This document shows positions 1 through 9,400 of a stretch of DNA of 64,000 bases, piece after piece. Source of the stretch: Candidatus Phyllobacterium onerii (GTDB lineage Bacteria > Pseudomonadota > Alphaproteobacteria > Rhizobiales > Rhizobiaceae); the NCBI RefSeq assembly GCF_028331445.1, contig NZ_JAQMHX010000005.1, positions 186,001 through 250,000 on the forward strand. The letters are read 5' to 3'. A program made the translations under genes and the position numbers. The notes beneath the pieces were generated by a model. It searched no databases, had not been told where the DNA came from, and saw only the letters and a program-made list of their open reading frames with translations. The first letter of the stretch is position 1. Each line of letters begins with the position of its first letter.

Positions 1-233
1 CCGTTACTCTCGGTACATCGACCGTCGCTATCGGTGTTGCCGGTACTGCTGCCAAGTATAAGGCCGCTGCTGTGTTTACCGCCGTAGATACTCCGACCGC
101 GTTCGGCACTGCTGCACAGACTGGCAGTCAGACGGGTCTTACGGCCTACGAAGATATCATCCTAACCATCGGTGTCGCGGCCCTTCCGGCTGCCGGCACG
201 CTGGTCGTGGACCTGTATTTCTCCGCAACGTAA
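1..233 (+). CDS. Phage structural protein, C-terminal fragment
   Basis: An open frame enters from the left edge and stops with TAA at 231-233; the start lies outside the window. The visible 76 residues are rich in Ala, Gly, Thr and Val and end in LVVDLYFSAT. It sits directly upstream of the T7-like tail adaptor gene and is separated from it by a terminator, which is where the major capsid or a head decoration protein is usually encoded in short-tailed phages. A virion structural role is therefore likely, but which protein it is cannot be told from this fragment. Confidence 0.55.
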   Translation, partial: VTLGTSTVAIGVAGTAAKYKAAAVFTAVDTPTAFGTAAQTGSQTGLTAYEDIILTIGVAALPAAGTLVVDLYFSAT

Positions 234-261
234 GCAACCAAAACCACAAACGACAATGAAC

Positions 262-293
262 AGGGCGGTCCTTCGGGGTCGCCCTTTTTCTTT
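262..293 (+). terminator. Rho-independent terminator after the structural gene
   Basis: A hairpin AGGGCG/CGCCCT with a GGTC-TTCG-type apical part is followed directly by TTTTTCTTT. It would end transcription of the head gene block before the tail genes, or attenuate it. Confidence 0.8.
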
Positions 294-310
294 GGCGTGA
301 GGGCGATTGA

Positions 311-871
311 ATGACTTCCCCCACTGAACTTTCCAACATTGCCGTGTCACGCCTCGGCGGTGAAGCCATCACCGATATTGGTGAGGGTTCGACCGGCGCT
401 CGCCTGTGCTCGCTTCACTACGATATCGTTCTCAATTCGCTGCTGCGTGAGCACGAGTGGAACTTTGCTATAAAGCGCAAGTCTCTCGCTCTCGATGTAA
501 CAGCGCCGGTCAACGGCTTTGCCCATCGATTTGCGCTGCCTGACGACTGGCTCAAGGTCGTTCGCATCAATGATGCCTATACCGATGATTACAGGATCGA
601 GGGGCTCTTCCTCCTCTGTGACCTCTCGGTTGTTTACCTGGAATACATTGCCAAGGTCACTGACCCGAACCTCATGGACGCACAGTTCGTTGACGTGTTC
701 GCACAGCGTCTTGCTGCTGAAATCGCATATCCGCTGACCAAAAATTCCACGCTGACGGAAAGCGCTTGGAAAATCTACAACGACAAGATCCGCATGGCGC
801 GCACCATGGACGCCAAGGAAGGTCAGCCACGCAATATTGAGGCTGACACCTGGCTCGGGGCGCGCTTCTGA
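311..871 (+). CDS. T7 gp11-like tail tubular protein A (tail adaptor)
   Basis: A 186-residue protein of the size and pattern of the T7 gp11 family: it opens with TELSNIAVSRLGGEAITDI, then LREHEWNFAIKRKSLA and the conserved YRIEG segment. In T7 such proteins form the dodecameric ring that links the portal to the nozzle. The start at 311 follows GTGAGGG at a normal distance. The stop TGA shares its A with the ATG of the next gene (TGATG), so the adaptor and nozzle are probably translationally coupled. The gene order adaptor, nozzle, internal virion proteins supports the call. Family assignment is by recalled pattern, not by search. Confidence 0.82.
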   Translation: MTSPTELSNIAVSRLGGEAITDIGEGSTGARLCSLHYDIVLNSLLREHEWNFAIKRKSLALDVTAPVNGFAHRFALPDDWLKVVRINDAYTDDYRIEGLFLLCDLSVVYLEYIAKVTDPNLMDAQFVDVFAQRLAAEIAYPLTKNSTLTESAWKIYNDKIRMARTMDAKEGQPRNIEADTWLGARF

Positions 872-3348
872 TGCCCGCTGTAACAGCCATCAAGACGAAC
901 TTTTCGTCTGGTGAAACGTCGCCACTGCTGTTTGCCCGCGTTGATGTGGCGAAGTATGGCAATGGCTCGCAGGTCCTGCAGAACTTCATCGTTCAGCGTT
1001 ATGGCGGCATCTACAAGCGCGGTGGTCTTGAGTTCATCAACGAGGTCAAGGACTCATACAAGAACGTCCGCCTGATCCCGTTCATCTATTCCGTGACGCA
1101 GGCCTACATTCTTGAATTCGGTCACCTGTATGTGCGCTTCTATACCAATGGCGGTATAGTCGAGAGTTCTCCCGGCGTGCCGCTCGAAGTGGTGACACCG
1201 TGGGACCAGGACGACATTTGGCAGCTTCAGTATGCACAGTCGGCGGACGTTCTATATTTGACGCATCCGGACTTTGCCCCGCGCACACTCAGCCGCTTGT
1301 CCGCCATATCGTTCGCTCTCGCCACAATGGAATTTCAGGACGGGCCGTTCCTGGACCTGAACACCACGGCAACGTTTCTTACACCCGGCGATTACGCTTC
1401 TGCTGTTCCCAAGATGACCAGCAACACAGCGCCCTCCGGTACTGTATCGACAACAGCCGGTACTGACCCGTGGCGCATATTCGATGGTTCCAAATCGTCC
1501 GAGTTTGTTGACGGCTCCAACAACGCCGGGACGATTTCTTATGCCTTTCCGGGCGGTCAGAAGGTAGTCGATGCCTATTGGATTCGCTCCAGCATTATCG
1601 ATGAAACATCGACACCTGCTACTTGGGACATACGCGGTTGGAACGGCGTTGCCTGGGTCTCTCTAGATTCTCGTCAGGGTGAAACCGGATGGGCGCGCGG
1701 CGAACGCCGTTTCTACGAGTTCACCAACAAGACTGCCTATCAGCGCTATCAGATCGAATGGTACGGGACCAGCCGTACCTCTGGCAGCGAAACCCGCATC
1801 GCTGAAATCGGGTTTCATGAGTCCGGCGATACCCAGCCGGCCTTTCCTCTCACGGCGTCGAGCACAAACGGTATTAATGACGGGGCAGGGTTTCAAGCCT
1901 CCGATGTAGGCCGCTCCCTCCGATTGATGGGGCCTGATGGCAAATGGCGCTGGGCGCGTATCGTCTCGCGTTCGTCAGCCACCGTGGTGATGATCCGGCT
2001 GTATATTCACGCCCTGCCTGACTTGTCGCCCATCAACAATTGGGCCATTGGCGGGTGGAGTGAAATTACGGGCTGGCCGTCCAGCGTAAGCTTCTTTCAA
2101 GGCAGGTTGGTATTTGCTCGCACCGTCAACCAGCCGCAGACGGTATGGTTTAGCCAGGTTGATGACTTCACCAATTTCGGGGAGTCAACGCCACTCGTCG
2201 ATAGCGATGCAATTAACGCGACCATCACGTCTGAGAGCCTCAATGAGATAAAATGGCTGTCGGAAAACACGACTCTGCTCGTTGGCACGACCGCTGCGAT
2301 CCGCACAATTGGACCGAACACACAGACGGGTGCCTTTGGACCCGCGAACATCATCCAGCGCCGTGAAACGAACTACGGTGCATCTGATGTTCTGCCCGTT
2401 CGCATCGGCAATGTCGGTGTCTACTCGGGCTATTACCGTCAGGACATTCGCGAGATAGCCTATTCCTTTCAGGATGACGGGTATGTCAGCCAGGATCTAT
2501 CCTTGCTCTCGGAGCATATTCCTCGGGCTGGTGTTAAGCAGTTGTGCTTTGCGCAAAACCCGGACGGGATTGTCTGGGCTTCGAAGGATGACGGAACTTG
2601 GGCCGGTCTGACTTACGAACGTGAGCAGGACGTTGTTGCCTTCCATTCCCACGTTGCCGGTGGTTCGTTCGGGGTCAGTGCTCCTCGCATTGAAAGCGTT
2701 GCGACAATTCCAAGTCAAACCCGCGATGAAATGTGGGCTGTCGTCAAGCGCACCATCAACGGCGTGACCAAACAATATATCGAGCGCCTGTCGCTTGGCC
2801 TTGCGCCAACTGCTTCCAAAGAGGATGCGACATTCCTCGATAGCTTCCTGAGCTATTCCGGTTCTGCAGTGAACACGCTGACAGGCCTTGACCATCTTGA
2901 AGGTCAGCAGGTGCAGGTATGGGGCGACGGCTCCTATCTCGGTGAATACACGGTCGTCTCCGGCGACATCACTCTCTCGAACGACTACACGGTGACCAAG
3001 GCCTGTGTCGGGCTTCCATACACTTCGATCATGGAAACGCTGTCGCCGGAAATGGGCGCAGCGGGCGGCACAGCGCAAACTCGCACGGGTTCAATCTCCG
3101 ATATCTATCTGCGTGTCAATCGTTCCCTCGGCGGCTCTGTGGGTGGGGCGGATAGCCCAAGACTTGAGATGATCTATTGGCGCACGACGGGCGATCCAAT
3201 GAACACTTCCCCACCGCTGTTTACGGGTGACAAGCGGGTTCAAGTCCAAATTGGTTGGGATACCGGCAAGCGCATCCGCGTCGAGCATTCCGATCCGACG
3301 CCTTTCCAACTCCTCGGCATGATCTACGAATTGAAGGTGAACGGCTAA
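871..3348 (+). CDS. T7 gp12-like tail tubular protein B (nozzle)
   Basis: An 825-residue protein beginning with FSSGETSPLLFARVDVAKY and then QNFIVQRYGGIYKRGGLEFI, the N-terminal pattern of gp12-type nozzle proteins (the equivalent of GGLTRRPGTRFV in relatives). These form the hexameric tube at the tip of the short tail through which DNA leaves. The middle and C-terminal parts are beta-rich with no enzyme motif that I can see. It overlaps the adaptor gene by one base at its start and the next gene by one base at its end (TAATG), as expected in a tightly coupled late operon. Confidence 0.82.
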   Translation: MPAVTAIKTNFSSGETSPLLFARVDVAKYGNGSQVLQNFIVQRYGGIYKRGGLEFINEVKDSYKNVRLIPFIYSVTQAYILEFGHLYVRFYTNGGIVESSPGVPLEVVTPWDQDDIWQLQYAQSADVLYLTHPDFAPRTLSRLSAISFALATMEFQDGPFLDLNTTATFLTPGDYASAVPKMTSNTAPSGTVSTTAGTDPWRIFDGSKSSEFVDGSNNAGTISYAFPGGQKVVDAYWIRSSIIDETSTPATWDIRGWNGVAWVSLDSRQGETGWARGERRFYEFTNKTAYQRYQIEWYGTSRTSGSETRIAEIGFHESGDTQPAFPLTASSTNGINDGAGFQASDVGRSLRLMGPDGKWRWARIVSRSSATVVMIRLYIHALPDLSPINNWAIGGWSEITGWPSSVSFFQGRLVFARTVNQPQTVWFSQVDDFTNFGESTPLVDSDAINATITSESLNEIKWLSENTTLLVGTTAAIRTIGPNTQTGAFGPANIIQRRETNYGASDVLPVRIGNVGVYSGYYRQDIREIAYSFQDDGYVSQDLSLLSEHIPRAGVKQLCFAQNPDGIVWASKDDGTWAGLTYEREQDVVAFHSHVAGGSFGVSAPRIESVATIPSQTRDEMWAVVKRTINGVTKQYIERLSLGLAPTASKEDATFLDSFLSYSGSAVNTLTGLDHLEGQQVQVWGDGSYLGEYTVVSGDITLSNDYTVTKACVGLPYTSIMETLSPEMGAAGGTAQTRTGSISDIYLRVNRSLGGSVGGADSPRLEMIYWRTTGDPMNTSPPLFTGDKRVQVQIGWDTGKRIRVEHSDPTPFQLLGMIYELKVNG

Positions 3349-3920
3349 TGTGCTTTCCCGCTCTTCTTGCTCCGCTCGGGGCTCTGTTTGGTACCGGAGC
3401 CGGAGCTGCCGCCGGTGCTGGTGCAGCTGCAGGTGGCGCTGCCGCCGCTGGTGGCGGTCTCGGCACAGCGTTGTCTCTCCTCGGCACGGGGCTGTCCGTA
3501 GTCGGTGGTCTACAGGCTGGACAACAGGCAGAAAAGGTTGGGGAATACAACGCCAAGATTTCGGAGAACAACGCTCTCGCTGACCAGCAGCGTGCGCAAT
3601 ACGAGGCCGGTCTGATCCGTGACGACAAAAAGCGCATCCTTGGCACTCAATTGGCCGCACAGGCTGCGAACGGTCTCAGTGTGTCGTCTGGCTCGCCGGT
3701 TGCCGTACTCGGTGACACCTCTGGCAATGCAGAAATGGACGTACTGGCCCGGCTCTATGGTGGCGAAAGCTCCGCAATGGCCAATCGCAATCAGGCAGCG
3801 CTCTCTCGTGCTGAAGGCAAGGCACAGAAAAACGCCTCGATCATTGGTGCAGGCACAACTCTTCTGACGGGACTCGGCAAGATGGCCGGTAACCGTCAGG
3901 CCTTGAGATACGGGGTTTAA
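3348..3920 (+). CDS. T7 gp14-like internal virion protein
   Basis: A 190-residue protein. I start it at ATG 3348, which overlaps the nozzle stop codon, rather than at an in-frame upstream ATG lying inside the nozzle gene. Residues about 4-55 are an extreme Ala/Gly-rich hydrophobic stretch followed by GLSVVGGLQAGQQA; the rest is helical and charged (EYNAKISENNALADQQRAQY, AMANRNQAALSRAEGKAQKN). This hydrophobic N-terminus plus helical body is typical of gp14-like ejection proteins, which form a pore in the outer membrane during DNA entry. Position between the nozzle and the large ejection proteins matches T7. The conserved NGLSVSSGSPVAVLGD segment is often seen in this family. Confidence 0.75.
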   Translation: MCFPALLAPLGALFGTGAGAAAGAGAAAGGAAAAGGGLGTALSLLGTGLSVVGGLQAGQQAEKVGEYNAKISENNALADQQRAQYEAGLIRDDKKRILGTQLAAQAANGLSVSSGSPVAVLGDTSGNAEMDVLARLYGGESSAMANRNQAALSRAEGKAQKNASIIGAGTTLLTGLGKMAGNRQALRYGV

Positions 3921-3924
3921 CTGA

Positions 3925-6465
3925 ATGGCGCGTTTCCCTACCTACGAACGCCGCCAGGGTCTTGCCGGTGGTTCGACAGGCTCTTTTGCTGATGCTGGTG
4001 CATTCACGGCTCCATCTCGTGCATTGCAGGGGGCGGGCGCTGCTGTCGCTGACTTGGGGAACGATTTCTCCGCGATAGAAGCGAAGGTACGTGAAACCCA
4101 GGATAACACCTGGTTCTCGAAGGCTCGTGCCCAGACGGCAACCGACATTTCCGCACAGGAAATGGACCTGCAAAAGCAGGCAACGGATGGCGCTGCCAAC
4201 TTCACGCCTACCGTACAGGGTAAATTCGGGGAATATCGTGCATCGAAGGAAGCGGAAGCGCCGAGCCCTCGGGCAAAACAGATGTATTCGCAGTGGGCTG
4301 ATACCTTCGGCGTCGATGTGACGGGCCGCGCTGCCAAATTTCAGGCAGAGAGCGAGCTTGCCAAACGCACAACCGATTTCAGCGCTGCTATCAATGCCCA
4401 TGCACAGGCCGTCTATGCCGATCCGTCGCAGTATGACGTGGTCAAAAAGCGCATGGATGATGACTTTGCAGGTGCAAAACAGTGGATGACGCCTGAACAG
4501 GAACAGGTTGCCAAGACTTCGGCTGAAAAGACGCTGCAGCTTGCTCGTGCAAAGAGCCTCGTTGAATATGCGCCTGACAAATTCATGCAGGAAACCGGCA
4601 CAGGTGGTGCTGGCGGCGATGTTTCGAAGATTCTTCGCAAGGCTGAAGGCTTTCGGGCCAAGCCTTATTGGGATGTGGATCACTGGCGCGTTGGCTATGG
4701 ATCGGACACGGTCACCCATGCCGATGGCCGAATTGAGTCCGTCCACCAGGGTATGACAATCAATCGTGATGATGCCGAACGTGACCTAGCGCGCCGCACG
4801 AAAGAGGAAGAACAACAGATTATTGGGCAGGTTGGCCCTGAAGCTTGGGGGAAGATGCCGCCAAATGCTAAGGCCGCTATCCTGTCAGTCGCATATAATT
4901 ATGGATCATCACCTAAGTCGGTGCTTGCCGCTATCAAGACTGGTGATGTCGAGCAGGTGGCCGTTACCGTTGAAGGTCTTGGCTCTCACAACGGCGGCGT
5001 AAACAACAAGCGGCGTGTGACAGAGGCGGCTATCATTCGCGGTGGTGCTATTCCGCAGAGCCCTGCTGATGTTGCGGGAAATCCTGCATACAGCTCGTTG
5101 AGCGTTGACGAGTTGGGCGCTCTCCAAAACAGGGCAGAAGCAAACAATTCTGCCAATCAAACCAACCTGTATAATCAGCTCAAGGGTTCTATGGAGCTTG
5201 GTGTAAAAACCGGCACCATCATGTCGGAAGACGCTATCTTGAGTTCGGCCCTGCGTGATGATGACAAGGCCTCTTTGCTGACGACGTTCCGTGGTCAGAA
5301 CAAAGACCAGATGGAAATCAATGCCGCTCTCGGCGGTCTGGCAAACAAGACGCTGAGCGTCGATCCTTATAACGACAAGGCGCGTAAAGCACTTGATGGG
5401 GCATATGATGCCATCGTTACTAAAGCAACTCCTGAACAAAAGGGTTTGGCTGGTGAGGAAATCGTTCGCCAGTCCGGTGTAGTTCCACAAACCCTGTTGA
5501 ATGAGCTGCGCCGTGGGCTGGAAAGCACAAATCCGGTCGATATCGCGGCGGCTGCACAGCAGGCTAGCCGGATTAGCCAGATTAACCCGGCTGCACTATC
5601 TCGTCGTGAGGGCGGGGCGCAGGTCCAGAAAGCTGCGGATGACTTCGGTTATTATGTGAACAATCTCAACCTGTCGCCTGAGCAGGCCGCACAGAAGATT
5701 GCCGACAACAACAACCCCGACAAGATGCGAGACCGCAAAGCGCTTGAACCAGCTGCGAAGGAGTTCCGTAAGCAGATTGAAACCGAAGACCTCGGGGCCG
5801 TTTTCGATGACAGCTATCTGCCGTTCACTGAACCTGCGGTCGGCTTCAACGAAGGCCAGCGCCTCGGTATCCAGGCTGAATACCAGGCCATAGCCGAAGA
5901 GAAATTCTATGAAGCCAATGGTGACGCGGAGCTGGCGAAGAACCGCGCTCGTGAAGAGATGAAGCGCCTCTACGGCGTCACCGATATGACCGGTAAGCCT
6001 ACCGTCATGAAACACCCACCCGAGCGTTATTGGCCTGCCATACAGGGCGGTAGCTCTTTTCAGTATGCCAAAACGCAGCTCTACCAGGACCTCTATGCCA
6101 TCGATCCTTATGTAGACACGTCAAAGGTCCAGTTCGTTACCACACCTGAAACGGATGCCATGATTAAGCGTGGTGAAATGCCCGCTTATGCCGTGTTCTA
6201 TCCTGACAAGAACGGCGTGCTGCAAACGATACCGGGCAAGCTGTGGCGTCCAAATGCCTCCACGCAGGTGATGATGCAGATGGAGCGGCAGAACGCCGAA
6301 CAGAAGCAAGCAGAGTCCATTGCGAGAGTCAGCCAGGATATCAACAGGCGCGAGGCAGAAATGCAGGCTGATCCGATGGCCGCGCGTAAGGCTGGACTTG
6401 ATGCCTTCATTGATGGACCTCGGGCAACACCCGCTGTCAAATTTTTGCAGAACAAGGGTAAATAA
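3925..6465 (+). CDS. Internal virion protein with embedded GH24-like lysozyme
   Basis: An 846-residue protein in the position of T7 gp15. Residues about 1-230 are helical. Residues about 232-385 look like a phage lysozyme of family GH24: ILRKAEGFRAKPYWDVDHW then RVGYGSD, and later AWGKMPPNAKAAILSVAYNYG. The general acid Glu241 and Asp250 are present at the T4-lysozyme spacing, but the third catalytic position (Thr in T4) appears to be Arg (WRVGYG). The C-terminal 460 residues are helical and likely structural. In T7-like phages such proteins are ejected into the cell and the lytic domain opens peptidoglycan for the DNA tunnel. The stop overlaps the next start (TAATG). Confidence 0.78.
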   Translation: MARFPTYERRQGLAGGSTGSFADAGAFTAPSRALQGAGAAVADLGNDFSAIEAKVRETQDNTWFSKARAQTATDISAQEMDLQKQATDGAANFTPTVQGKFGEYRASKEAEAPSPRAKQMYSQWADTFGVDVTGRAAKFQAESELAKRTTDFSAAINAHAQAVYADPSQYDVVKKRMDDDFAGAKQWMTPEQEQVAKTSAEKTLQLARAKSLVEYAPDKFMQETGTGGAGGDVSKILRKAEGFRAKPYWDVDHWRVGYGSDTVTHADGRIESVHQGMTINRDDAERDLARRTKEEEQQIIGQVGPEAWGKMPPNAKAAILSVAYNYGSSPKSVLAAIKTGDVEQVAVTVEGLGSHNGGVNNKRRVTEAAIIRGGAIPQSPADVAGNPAYSSLSVDELGALQNRAEANNSANQTNLYNQLKGSMELGVKTGTIMSEDAILSSALRDDDKASLLTTFRGQNKDQMEINAALGGLANKTLSVDPYNDKARKALDGAYDAIVTKATPEQKGLAGEEIVRQSGVVPQTLLNELRRGLESTNPVDIAAAAQQASRISQINPAALSRREGGAQVQKAADDFGYYVNNLNLSPEQAAQKIADNNNPDKMRDRKALEPAAKEFRKQIETEDLGAVFDDSYLPFTEPAVGFNEGQRLGIQAEYQAIAEEKFYEANGDAELAKNRAREEMKRLYGVTDMTGKPTVMKHPPERYWPAIQGGSSFQYAKTQLYQDLYAIDPYVDTSKVQFVTTPETDAMIKRGEMPAYAVFYPDKNGVLQTIPGKLWRPNASTQVMMQMERQNAEQKQAESIARVSQDINRREAEMQADPMAARKAGLDAFIDGPRATPAVKFLQNKGK

Positions 6466-9400
6466 TGCCGTTCATTGATGAAGGCTATCAGCCGCAAAAT
6501 CTAACGGACATTGCGCCTGTGGCTGCTCCAGATGATCCTACGTTGAGCGAAACCTTCGGGGCCGCTTTCCGTACTGAGAACGTCATCGGCTCATACCTGT
6601 CTTCCCGTGGTGCGCCTGATCCTTACCAGATTGAGGATGGGTATGACGCTATTGACGATGTAAAAAACGATCCGAAGTACGCGCCATATGTTGCTGACTT
6701 CGCGGGTATTTTCAACAAGAAGGCGTCTGACGCACAAAAGCTGCAGATAGACCGTGAGCTGAAGGATAAACGTACGATCGATGCTGCTGGCGGCATGGGC
6801 ATGGTTGCATCTATGGCTGCTGGCGTTTTCGATCTGCCTACACTGTTGCCTATTGGCGGTGGTCTTGCCGGTGCCGGTGGTAGCCTTTTGCGCACCGCCT
6901 CCAGCGCCGCCATTGGTGCCGGTATCGATGCTGCTGTTTCCGAGACTGGTTTGCAGCTCACGCAACGGGCGAGGACGGGCGAGGAGTCGGTTTACAACAT
7001 CGGTGGCTCCATCTTGCTCGGCGGCGCTCTTGGCACGCTGATAGGGCGGTATCTGAAGCCGCACGAGGCGACTGCACTCGGCAGGAAGATTGAAACACAG
7101 GAAGGCGGGTACAGGGAGTTTGACGCCGCCTATGCGAACGCCGGAACTGGTGCGTCCTCGGGTGGCGCTGCTGCTCGCGACACGGGGCCGCTGGTCCTGA
7201 AGGACGAAGCGCTTATCCGCAATATTCCGTTGGTCAATCGACAGGATCCGCTTATCCGCCTGCAGCTTTCGGATTTCGATAGTGCCAGGCAGACTGTGCG
7301 CGGTCTTGCTGAGACGCCGCTGGAATATGCGGACAATGCTGCCGGTGTTGCGACCGAACGTGGTGGTTCCGTCGAAACCAGAATGAAGATGTGGCACGCG
7401 CCGGTCTATTCCAGTTTGCGCGATATCGACACTATGTATGCCCGCTATTTCCACAATGCTCCCGAGCCGACTGCTTGGCAGACTCGCCTTAGCCCTATTC
7501 AGTCTGAATTTGCCCGTCTGCGCGGCTCCAGCGAGAAGATGACCTATCGAGAGTTTAAGGAAGAGGTGGGCAAGGCCGCATTTGATGCTGAACAGCATGC
7601 CATTCCTGAAGTGGCTGAAGCTGCCAAGGTCTACCGCGAAGTCGATGACGCGATGAAACGCGCTGCTATCGAGGCCGGGTTGCTGCCGGAAGATGTGAAG
7701 GTTGCCAAGGACGCAAGCCATCTTTTCCGCATGTACAACAAAGAGCGGATCATTGCGAAGCGTAACGAGTTCGGCAAAATCCTGCGTGATTACTTCATCA
7801 ATGGCCGCGAATCTGCGCTGCGAACAGCGGAAGAGAATGCCGTTGCGAAGCGTGTCGTCACGAGTGACATGACGGTCGAGCGGTATAACCAGTCTTTCGA
7901 GCGTCTGAGCGGTATCGAGGACCGAATTAACCAAAGGCAGGACATTCGCCGCAATAAGGTGAGCAATCTCCAGCGACAACAGAACACCCGTAACGACCTT
8001 CTGAAAGAGCGTGCGCCTACCGGACTGATGGAGGCCCTGCGCAACTCGGATGAGAATGCCAGTGCAATCGGTCATATTCGGGAGGCTCGGGCTGCAGAGG
8101 CCAAGGCAAACAAGAAGCCGCCTTATGCTGAGCGTTTTCCTATCCTTGCCATCCTGAAGGAAAAGGGCGGGGTGCGTATCGGAAGCCCGCTTGAGGGGGA
8201 ACTGAAAGCATTGGGCATCACAGCCAAGGCGCACCCGGGATTGTTCAGGAAGGACAGCGGCATAGGGGCCGTGGATAACTTCGTTCATTCGGAAGAGGAT
8301 ATCTTTCGCGACAATCTGAACGCAGGCGACAACGGCTATGTTGATCCGGCTGACGTGCTCAATGCCATACAGCAGGAAGTCGGCGGTTCGCCGCTCCTGA
8401 CGCGTGAGGCCGCTGACGCTGCGTACATCTCTGAGGCTGTGCAAGACGCGGCTGCTCGTTGGCTCGATAGCGTAGGACTTGGTCCTGATGCGACGGTCAA
8501 ACAGGTTCGCGACTTCGTAAAGCGTGTCAACGATGCTGAGAAACACGTTGATAACATTGATACTCGCATCCTGCGTCTCGAAACGGAAATTGAAGACTTC
8601 GACAAGGTAACGGACGGGCTGAAGAATGAGCGCGATATCAGCGCAAGCGAAGCGGCTATCATTGCCGACGAAGTGAATGCGCTTGAGGCTGAGCTGTCGG
8701 AAGTGGCTGATTTGGCCAATGCCTCGCCGCGTGTGTCCATGATGGTCGATTACGCGACGACAAAGCGCAGGATGTTCAAGAAGCGCATGACAGAACGCAA
8801 CCTGCAGAAGCGTGTCGATGCTATCGAGCGGCTGGCTGCGGACGGCAAAGCTAACGATGAAATGCTGATGGAGCTGGCCGCGAAGAAGGTAGACCTAAAC
8901 GCTGCCAATCTCGAAATCAAGAAGATGCATGCCAAGGCGGAAAAGCTGAAAGCGCAGATACCGTCTGCCCATGTTATCGAGAAGACTGACGAATTCGCCA
9001 ATCTATCGGATCTGGAGATTTCAGACCTCGTTGACGAAACAATCAATACTATCATCGGCAACACTGACGGGCGCATCCCATATGACGCCATTGTTTCCGG
9101 CCCACGTGGTCCATTGAAGGAACGCCTGCTCAAGATTGAAAGCGCGAAGATTCAGGATTTCATGGAACTGGATATCGAGAAGGTGTTGCGGGCGCAAACC
9201 CGTACCATGTCTGCAGATATCGAGATTTCCAAGAAGTTCGGTGATCCGACGATGAAAGAGGAAATCCGCAAGATTCATGATGAGGCTGACCGGCGCATAG
9301 CACAGGCCACGGATGACAAACAGCGCACCAAGCTGGAGAAGGCTCGCAAAGCTTCCGTTCGTGACGTGGAGGGGATCAGGGACCGTTTGCGCGGTCAGTA

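Noticed and set aside
3348-3480. GC-rich repeat in the gp14-like gene as a DNA element
   Set aside because: The repetitive GCTGCC-type sequence is explained by the Ala/Gly-rich N-terminus of the protein.
6591-8546. A 651-codon open frame on the reverse strand
   Set aside because: It lies wholly antisense to the large internal virion protein, has no ribosome binding site or recognisable domains, and its amino acid make-up is that of a complement frame.
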